From positions 10,416,001 to 10,480,000 of the forward strand of contig CM059622.1 of NCBI GenBank assembly GCA_030435675.1: a stretch of 64,000 nt of DNA, given 5' to 3'. The notes under the pieces were generated by a model that was not told the origin of the DNA, did not search any database, and saw only the letters and a list, made by a program, of their open reading frames with translations. The stretch comes from Steinernema hermaphroditum. Lineage: Eukaryota; Nematoda; Chromadorea; Rhabditida; Steinernematidae. Below are positions 55,179 to 64,000 of the stretch, in pieces. Positions within the stretch are counted from its first letter, which is position 1. Each line of letters starts with the position of its first letter. A program made the position numbers and the translations under genes.

Positions 55179-58100
55179 CCTCGCGAACGACCGATTCGAA
55201 GAAATGCACTTGCAAACTACACGCCGTTTCTCTACGCGGCGTCTTTTTAAGGAGTGTACTTAGCTAGACTGTCTGCTGTCTGCGAAGTTACAGCGAAGTT
55301 AGGATCAACGAAGGCAGGGCTTCTCGTCGGACACAGTCTCCAGGGCGTTTGCGGCAAAACAAGAGATTTCCGAGACAGGCAAAGCAGCCTTCAACCAAGG
55401 AAGGCCTTCTGGGTGCTCACGAGTCATCACTATGTGCCTGAAACCTAGGCTCTGCTTGCTCGTGCGGATTATCTCGACCTGTACTCAGTCCGTGCACGAC
55501 AGGTCTTATCGACCTTCTCGAGATTCTCGCAACGATCTCGCAACGAGGGGGTAGGTGATGAAGACGACGTTTCTCATGTTCTTCCGATTCGCCCCAGTTC
55601 ATGAACACAGCCCGGCATGTAGAAGAGAGTCACCTCGTCTGTGTGAATTGTGTGTGAACACTTCCTATAAGTTAGTTGGACGTTTAAGTTCTGATTCTCG
55701 GGCAGCCTCCGTTTCGTTCGTTCCTGCATTCGTTCGAGTGCCCCTGAGCGCTACCGACAATTTGCAGCAGGAAGTGCACACTTATAGTCAGATTTGTGGA
55801 GCGTGAAGTAGCGAACGCATTTGTCAACAACATTCCCTTCCATTCCACTTCTCCCTCCGGAGTACGGTCGCCTTCGAGTTGAGTTGTCCCCCTTGGCCTC
55901 CTCTTTCCCTTCTGGGAGAGCATTCAGACGTTCTCTCGTGACTCACTAAGACCTCCGGAGCTCATGAGGCCCGATAATTTCCTCTTTTGACGTCTGGGCC
56001 GTCGGAACGCCGCGATGACAAATCGCTGCGACGTTTCTTTCCGCGCGGATATTTTAGGATTTTCCCAGAGGAATTAGGTTGTGACGTCACTCAGGGCAAA
56101 TTCGGCGCCCAATGGGGCCACTTATGACAGCTAAAGAACATGACCCTTTTCCACTAATCAACTTTTGACTGTTCGCCTCCACGTTGCTTATCTGAGAGGC
56201 GCCACAACATCAAAGGTCAATTCGTTTAGCCTGGATATTTTCGGATTAATTGCCTTGTTTATCGATGAGACCGTAACTCCGGGAAATACCGAAATCGGAT
56301 TAGGGAGCAGTCAGCCAAACACATTATTTTTACGTTTCTGTTGGGGAAATCGCGCGGAGTGCACGCTCTCTGCGCAGAACTGTGGCACTTGATCCACCCC
56401 TACACGCGATCCTCTCTGCTCGTGCCGGATGGTGTGGGACTGTATGTCCAAAATATGCTTGCTATCCAAAACCTTTCAAAATCATTTATGTATTGTTCCT
56501 CAAGCGATCTAGAAACGGAGATGGTGGAAACACCCGTTATTTACACGGCTATTCAGGACATTACCGTAGTCTGGCATGACAGACGATAGCAATTACGTCT
56601 GGAAAACATTTCCAAAAAGGTCAACAAACAACAAAAACGATCCAAAATAAAGCATAGGCTTCCCATTTACCCAATTTTCCTTAAGTTCCATAAGATCAGT
56701 TTTTTACTACTAGGGTCATTTCATCGCCGCAGACGCTCGAAAGTTACTAAATCATATAAGTTCCTCCGCCACGAAACGTCTCATCATCGCAATAAATTCA
56801 CCCGGATCCTACTTCCAAGATTCCTTCTCAAAAAGCGTTCGCCGACTCATAAACAACTCTGCCTGCAGAGACTCTGCAAATTTCCTCGTTCCGCTATCGG
56901 CCCTCGGGTGCACATACTCCTTGTTGGCCCCGGTTGACCGGGTGGATCCTTTCTTTCGCTTCCTACGCGTAATTCGGCCCTTCTCTTCCCCTTTTCTGTA
57001 TGATTTCAGTCTTTGACCGACAGCCAAAGACGCGATTCCACTTCCGGCCGCGTCAGGCACACATCTATTTGTTTTCCAAAATGCTGACAAGGCGGATGTT
57101 CAAAAAAAACCCCCACTGACCTACAGTAATCCAAAACACAACATATCTATCTGACGATTGACGAATTTAATCATTAGCCGCCCCCCCTCAAAACAACCTT
57201 CTTGCGCACTTCGTGACGTCGGTTTCCCTTCCGCATCGTGGAAGTCAATCCCTCTATAATTGGCTACTTCCTTGATATCCCTCATTTCATAATTAATTCC
57301 GCATTTCCTCTGATTCGCTGCAGTTCTTGATAAGGCCAGGAATAGCATCTGTCATTCTCCAAAAATAGACTAATTTGTGGTGGCGACAGGAAGCCACAAC
57401 GAAGCCTTACTATGTCAAATAATGAGCTGGTAGATGGTAGTGAGAGCTTTTCGAAAATTTCGATGCAAAGCTGAGATTCGGATTATAAAGCGAGCTATAT
57501 CGCCTGATATTCCAAATTCCATATATTCCAACGGATCTTATCTTATTCCGACGGATCATATTTGACCTTTGTCTGGATCCAGTCCAGCGAACAAAAACAA
57601 GCTGCACCGCAAATAACAAGACCTTTATTTGGAAACGAATTTGGGTGTCACTGACATTTGAGCCGATTGGTTGTAGAATTTGAATTAGTTCATGTGGTAA
57701 GTGCTCATCTAGGTCTTTCCCTTCTCTAAGAGTTCCCGGAAGTTGCATAACAGTCGGAATTGTCACTTAAATTTGGACTTGAGAAGTCCCAAAATTTCTT
57801 AGGTGTCCCTACGGATGACAAAATCCTCTTTTCCATAACAAAGCCGGACCTAGGCGTCAACTGACCGCCGTTTTCAGAAAGTGCAAAAAGACGTTCGGAG
57901 AAGGGATGTCCTCTAACATAACACCGAAAATTGAATTTCGACGACGATCAAATTGAGTCCTTATGGTGCTTGAGTATTTGTTGTGTCCGGCATCATATTC
58001 CGGGAACAGAGCCTTTTGTATCTTCAAGTGGCGCCCTTCCTATTTGCCGATTTCTCCAAAGAGCTTCCGACATGCTTTTGCTTCCCCTCCTTGATTTGAA

Positions 58101-61100
58101 TTTGCAGCGATTCCTGAGAACCGACTAGCCTCGTGTTTTTCGACAGTCCTCAAATCACTCCGCTTTTTTCTCTCTATTTACGACACTGTTTGGACGAGGT
58201 TCCTGGAAAAGAGAAGAAAAGAGTGATTTTTGAAAACAAAAAGGCGCGATCACAAGGTGTTTTGGATCAGAGGAACAGTCTTTGTTTGAGGAGGCGAATA
58301 CCACATAAGTCTCATTAATACCCCTAGAGCTATGGCTTAATCCCCGTGGAATGTGTTTCCTACTGTACTCAATGGTCGACAAGTACTACATCCTCGAATG
58401 ATTTGAGCCATTCATTGTCCTGTTTTGAGGACACAACGCCCACCATATAAAAGTCGTTAGTTCCACTCAGCCCTAATTTGACAACGATGACGATAGGTGA
58501 TTCACGTGTGGGCTAGAATATCTGGTTCTCCTGCAGGACCGTGGTCCATTGTAGTTGGACATCAGTTATTCTTTTCAGTTTCGAGGAGAAACCACGCTTT
58601 GCAGCGGTAAATTATGAATAGGACATATATAAATGGTGATGATGGGGCTTAATCACCGCAACAGGACTCATTTTCACGATATATAAGCAGTCCTGAAAGT
58701 GCACCCTCGAAAGGTTACCTTTTAGTGCGGCCGACTCCTTTCCTCAAGCTATTTCTAGAATCTCTGTTTACCGGCTTCTTACAGTAGAAACCGCTGGATT
58801 ATTATTCTTCTCGTCAGAATCGCCTGGATCCATACCTGTTGTTTACAAAATGCTGTCCAAAGGGTATCCAAGGACGGTGACGACACGAAGAAGCCTGATT
58901 GTAAATTATAGATGAATCCGGTGGAAATTCAAAAACAAAACAAAGTGTGTTGTGGTCACCACATCTTCCCTCTGGTGGTTTCCACAATTCATTCTGGATG
59001 TAATCACAACTGATTTGAACTTGTAGATCGCGATCGTGACGAGCAAACATGGACGTAAATTATAGATAACGGAGGGAATGAAATATTTATCTCAACTAGG
59101 GATGACTCAGATAAAAATCCAAATTCACACGAGGTTGGTTCCTGTTTTTGTTTGGTCCGTTTTTGGTTCCTTTTGTCAGAAACTGAGTCTCCCCATAATG
59201 GCTAGAATCAGGTCTATTGTTTCTTGCTTGTATCTGCCAGCAACGCTACAATTTTGCTAAAGATAGCCAAATTGCAAAACACATTGAATTCAATGTGTTC
59301 TGAGACCTTCTCGTAGGCGCTGCGAAGGTGGGCGAAAAGGAAATGCGCGACTTCTGAATCGAGTCGGATAGTAAAAGTGTGTGGGAACATGTGAGAGTTC
59401 TGACGAGTTCCCAACTTTCCAAGGTATATATGGACATTTTGTGTCGGCACAGAGCCGTAGGAGAGCCTTAATGAGCACTTCTCTTTCTAGACTATGGCTT
59501 CTGCTTCATATTCAGACGCCCCGAAGCCCCTCGGCTTCTTGTTTTTGATGTTCTCCGTCCCCACTTATAGTTGTTCTTGGCTCTAGTCCTTGATGGGTCC
59601 TTAGAACAAGGCCAAAAAAAGAAATATTCCCCTCTGTTCATTAGCATAACAGCTCGTTGTTTCTCTCCCCCACCCCCATAATGTGATATCTTCTGATTAC
59701 CATCAGAGGCCATCCCGGCGTCACTTCTTCAAAATCAGTTCTAGGCTCGTTTCCCGAGTCAGCTGACCTCACGTGAGTGCGACTCGAATTGACCAAATTG
59801 TAGCGAACTTCATTGTTTGAGGGACATCGAAGTTGTCGTGGCCATGTTTTGTCGTCCTTCAGAGGTCAACACACATTTTAGAGTTGTGCTCGTGGATTTA
59901 CCGCTGTTTTCACCTTTCGTAAGCCATACTTAGTGCTTCAAAAGACGCTTGGAGGTTTATCTCTGCTTTCCTCTCAAAATATAAACGTTGGAAAGTGTAT
60001 TGCCTCGTGGCTATAACTCTCGAGATGCACTTTTCCGTTTCCTTTGTTTTTCTCTTCTTAATACTTCACGAGATCTTTTATGTCTCCTCTCAAAGCATCT
60101 TTGTGGCGCCCTCCAAACAGTCCATTGTGGGAGTAAGTGGTGTGGAGTTCCGACTTCTTGATGACATTTTATATTTCCCCCCACTTCCACATATCGCACA
60201 AATAGTCCCCTCAGGGACCGTTGATTGCCTTCTTATCATTACTAGGGTGTACCCCTTCTTCCCGAGTGCGTCCTCGGCCTTTTGAGGTCAACTGCACTTG
60301 TCTACCATCTGCAATTCAAATCGGGGGTAATTGCGGGTGATTTTTGCTCTCCCGCCACTCGGCCACCCGCCAAATCGAATTTTGTCCCAAATCAGAACAC
60401 TCGGGGAAGTCGAAGATCTCCAGACGCTCGTTTCCATAATTCCTATTTGCCAGACGTCGACACAATCTGCGGGGGCTTGGATTTCCAAAAAACAAATTCC
60501 GCAAAATCGTGTTCTGTCACGACATCCACCTATGTGCTTTGACGTAACCTCCCACCTCCACTCCAAGTTTACCCCCTCCACCCGAGTGCATTTCGAAATT
60601 AGAGTGCGTCGCCCCGAGGCGCCACTTCGATTATTACTTCGCCATAAACGATGCGGCCAATCTCTGATTCTATTCCGTGTTCGTCACGGCACTCGTTCCG
60701 TTCGGGACACCGTCCGTAATCTAGGCGATTCTCGGTGCCTGATTGAGTTACCGAAAAGTCGCCTTTCAGTCAGGAGCTCTGATATTTAGGAGGAGTGGCG
60801 AGAGTTCCCTGTTCGCTAAGGTCGCCGAGGATTTGTTTTCGCGAAAGAAGGCTTCTGTTGGCACCCATTCTGTCCTCAGCATCCACCATAGTTCTACCGA
60901 TTTGTGATGTCACCGACCTTTTGCGACCCAGATCGGCTGCGTGCTTAGTCTTTTCCAGAAGGTTTCAGGATAGCCCTCAGGGCGCCGATTCGTAAAGTTC
61001 TAATTAGACGCCTGAATGCGCATTACACTCTACACTTCCAAAAGGAACTAATTTCCCACGAAATGATGAATTATTGAGGGATACACGTATGTGGCTGTGA

Positions 61101-64000
61101 AGTGCAGGAATGAACAGACCTCCATCATCTCTCTGACCTTCTTTTTCCTAAAAAACATAGTGGCTGTAAGAGGGCCGAAAGGATCGAGAATCGAGGTGGT
61201 GACGGAGTTTTATTAAAAAGGTCAAATTTCGTTTTTATTCGCGTGTAGTCTGCTGAGATGTAGCCGAAAATCCGGTGACTACGTGAGCTTTCTGGTCGAA
61301 AACCATGGCTTCAAATGAAATTATAAGAGGATGGCCCTAAAAACAGAGATAATGTGACGAGATTTCGTGGCAAATTACAGATCGGAAGCGGATTGTATTC
61401 CCTATAAGATCGGATGATCACGGGGTCGAAGACGCTTACTGACCAAAGCCCGAAGCTGTTCATCTTTATGACCTTCTATGTCCTCTATTTTCGCCCAATA
61501 TATGCATTTTGAAGATTACTGGCTTGGCCGTGTATATATGTTCCGAAAAGACGGAGATCTTCGAATCTTGCATTTGAGAGTCGACCTGATTGCCCCAAAC
61601 CACCTCATTCTTCTCTCCTTGTCAAAGCATTATAGTGGAGTTTCAGGCAGTTTTTGAACTCTTTAAACAATTCTGAATTTCCTGAATTTTTCAGAAAACA
61701 ATCTTTACACGATTGCAAAATGTATCGGCATTGACTACCATAGTCCTTTCATAACTGAAACGGTGTTTTTCGCTGAAAAGAGCAAGCTTCCAAACACTGC
61801 AAAGACGAGGCCCCTCGTGTCAGCGCCAATCCATCTTCTGTCAGGCCTGTACATACTTAATCTCCAATTGGTCGGGGCCCTCTGTTTATTAACCTCGCCA
61901 CCCGTCTCGTCCCCCTCCTGGTGACTCCAATTCCAAAATCCACAGACGCTTCGGGTGTCACACGGAAATGAGGTCCCCTCGGAAGGGGGCTCTGATGCCT
62001 TCCTGGACAGCTCACCCATTAGGGTCCGACCCAATTAGTGCGAACAAAAAAAAAGTTTTGTTTTGTCTCCGCACAGACGGCGTTTACGTTTGATTTATTT
62101 CTTGCCTAACGGGGCCAATTTGAGCATCGCGGCGGGATCCCTCGGGACCTTTCGGCGAGCGTTTGTCGTCGACTTCTTCCTCTGATTCCCGAAACATGTT
62201 GTTTGTCTCTGTTTTGTAGCTTCAGAACGAAGACAAGGCATGGAGGGTCTCCGTGGCAGGGCTTTCCCCCCGAGAGGGCCATCACTTCGGTGACGTAGAG
62301 TTCAATTCATCTTGAGACCGTGACAATCGAGATATGAATAAGTAAAGGGCGCGATGAATGAATGCCTTATCAACTCGAACTCTCTTTCACACAAACAGGT
62401 CGCCCGTGAGAGAACAAAAGTCGCGAAGCCTGATCTCGGGGCGGAACTCGGGCTCACTTCCGAGCGAAAGTCGTCCGCGTTGTAAACATGTCGTTAGCAG
62501 CGAAACGCCTTTTTCCGAACGGATTATCCAATTTGACTTGCCCAGACGATTGAGATTCCGATCAAAAGATATGAATCTGTTCAACATAAGTCACGAAAAG
62601 AGACGAGAAAAGGCCAGAAAGTTTCTATCGAAAAACCATCGTTTAGGGTGGTCCACCGGCCCAACGGACCCTCCAAAACTGTTGTACAGCTATGTTTTCG
62701 AACGCCCACTCCCATGCGTCACGAACATCTTTTGCTTCACGTACCGCAACTTCAAGATACTAATTAGCCCCGGAAATAATCAAATCGGCATCTTGTGAAT
62801 GCACTCACTCGACCATGCCGCTGCCATCCCTTTTCATTTGAATTGGCCGCAAGTTTCTTTTTTTGTGGACGAGTCTCTTCGCGCTCAAGTACGGTATAAA
62901 GTTCAAAGTTCCTTTGAGAATTCTCTCAGCTCTCCAGAGCTTCCGATTACAGCTACCGTATCTCAGCGGCACTAAAAGCAACTGTGATTTGTATCAGTTC
63001 CGTGTGTTCCTCGCCTCTGGACAGGGCATACATGGAATAGACTGTGTTTTCTTCGTTTGCTCGGGCGGACACCGATTGTTCCGGGAGGTCCATTCTGCCA
63101 CACTGAGGCTGTTTTCACACCCTGAATTGCTACCTTTCGCGATGTTTGTATACAACGACCAGGTACACAGAGCTACAAACAAGATCCGTTTGTTATTTCT
63201 CGGCTGACGTCCAGTTGTAAGCACTACTTCTTGTATTCTCTTCCATTGTTTCCTTATTTTCCCCCAGTTGTTCGTCCGAATTGTCATCACTGATATGAAA
63301 TGGACCTCGTTTGACTCATCCACTCATCCATTCGTCCCAAGAAAGCTTCTGTATATTCCGACTAGCTTTCTATTTATAATTTCCTCCCCCAGATGTAAGA
63401 AGATCTTCTGGATGCTGTGTTAGGCAGTTGATTGCATCTGTGACACCAGAAAAAGACACCACTCCGATATCTCACGAGCACAGATCACTTGGATTTTTTG
63501 TGCTCTCCTTGGACATCTCTCATGTTCCTAACGATGTTTTCGATGTTTTTAATTACGACCTTATCCTCCCGTGGCCGCTTTTGTGTGTCTCTACATAACG
63601 TCTTCTCGGCGTTCTCGTTATTTCCTTATTCTCCCCGACTTCTTCTCCGCTGTAAACACTCCTAATCGCATAAAATTTTCCTATTGCCTCCAACTCGTCA
63701 CTTCTATCATGGCCATCTTCCTCCTTCGATCACACCACGAAAACAGCAAGTCGTCATCGACAGCTGCTTTAGGCATGTTCCTCTCTCCTAAAGGATTAAT
63801 TCCAAATAAAAGGAGCCGAGAGGAACATGTGCGCCGACCGAAAACGCGATAATCGATGAGTTTCCCGAAAGTGTTTTTTGTTTTCGATCGGTCCTCGGGG
63901 ACTCTGTGGTGACTCTGACGCTTTTAGGCCATGAACGGTTACGGCCGAAGGTAGATTAGGGGCTCAATAAATCGTCTCCAATTGGCCTTTTAGAGCTAAG
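55179..64000. other. 8.8-kb gene-poor stretch
   Basis: No exon chain, RNA gene or long repeat is visible on either strand. The longest open frames are 100-150 codons without family resemblance. Composition alternates between AT-rich and moderately GC-rich segments. It may be distal regulatory DNA for a gene beyond the window. Confidence 0.45.
56082..56089. promoter_or_regulatory. CRE-type palindrome TGACGTCA
   Basis: A perfect TGACGTCA (CREB/ATF full site) about 900 bp upstream of the phosphatase start. One copy is within chance expectation for a 64-kb window, so this is a weak call. Confidence 0.2.

Noticed and set aside
56082..56089. CRE palindrome as a functional promoter element
   Set aside because: A single 8-bp site is expected about once per window by chance and it is not close to a start codon; kept only as a low-confidence feature.
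1..64000. CRISPR array or bacterial operon structure
   Set aside because: No spaced direct repeats of that type are visible, and the genes are intron-rich and eukaryotic.

Overview
This is eukaryotic nuclear DNA, most probably from a nematode. Genes are compact and split by many introns of about 40-60 bp. Several start codons sit just behind strong TTTCAG-type acceptors, as expected for spliced-leader trans-splicing. Gene content also fits: a BLMP-1 zinc-finger factor, an innexin, a nematode-type Argonaute, a COSA-1/CNTD1 cyclin and MET/SVH-2-like receptor kinases. The species cannot be fixed from the sequence. Exon models below were built by hand from splice sites and reading phase; the fully modelled genes close as whole numbers of codons.

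Layout. 1-4.2 kb: no gene seen. 4.2-7.4 kb (-): a complete K+-dependent Na+/Ca2+ exchanger (SLC24). 8.9-11.6 kb (-): mitochondrial aspartate aminotransferase. 13.7-14.9 kb (+): an intact tyrosine-recombinase ORF of mobile-element type, followed by two hairpins. 15.0-18.2 kb (-): a ~980-residue helical protein that looks like the ciliary protein TBC1D32/Broad-minded, with an X-box at its start. 18.4-19.7 kb (-): COSA-1/CNTD1 meiotic cyclin. 19.8-19.9 kb: a 169-bp palindrome. 21.0-22.2 kb (+): a K2P-like membrane protein with an unusual pore. 22.5-26.0 kb (-): blmp-1, with a possible alternative first exon near 27.6 kb. 30.1-30.8 kb: a nested fold-back repeat. 31.0-32.9 kb (+): a tandem SRR1-domain gene whose second intron contains an elongator tRNA-Met gene.

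33.4-44.1 kb (-): three tandem Sema-PSI-TM-kinase receptors. They share near-identical blocks, introns included, between diverged segments, which points to gene conversion. 45.4-48.8 kb (+): a 933-residue Argonaute with a predicted slicer-type tetrad. 49.8-52.0 kb (+): an innexin, with three perfect GTCTAGAC palindromes in the 650 bp upstream. 52.5-54.1 kb (+): two candidate exons of an unidentified gene. 54.1-55.2 kb (-): a PP1-family phosphatase. 55.2-64 kb: no gene seen.

The genes do not form one pathway. The signals most worth following are the receptor array with mosaic identity, the X-box on the TBC1D32-like gene, the GTCTAGAC cluster before the innexin, the tRNA nested in the SRR1 gene, the solitary recombinase with hairpins, and a window-wide excess of the heptamer TACNGTA, often inside short introns.
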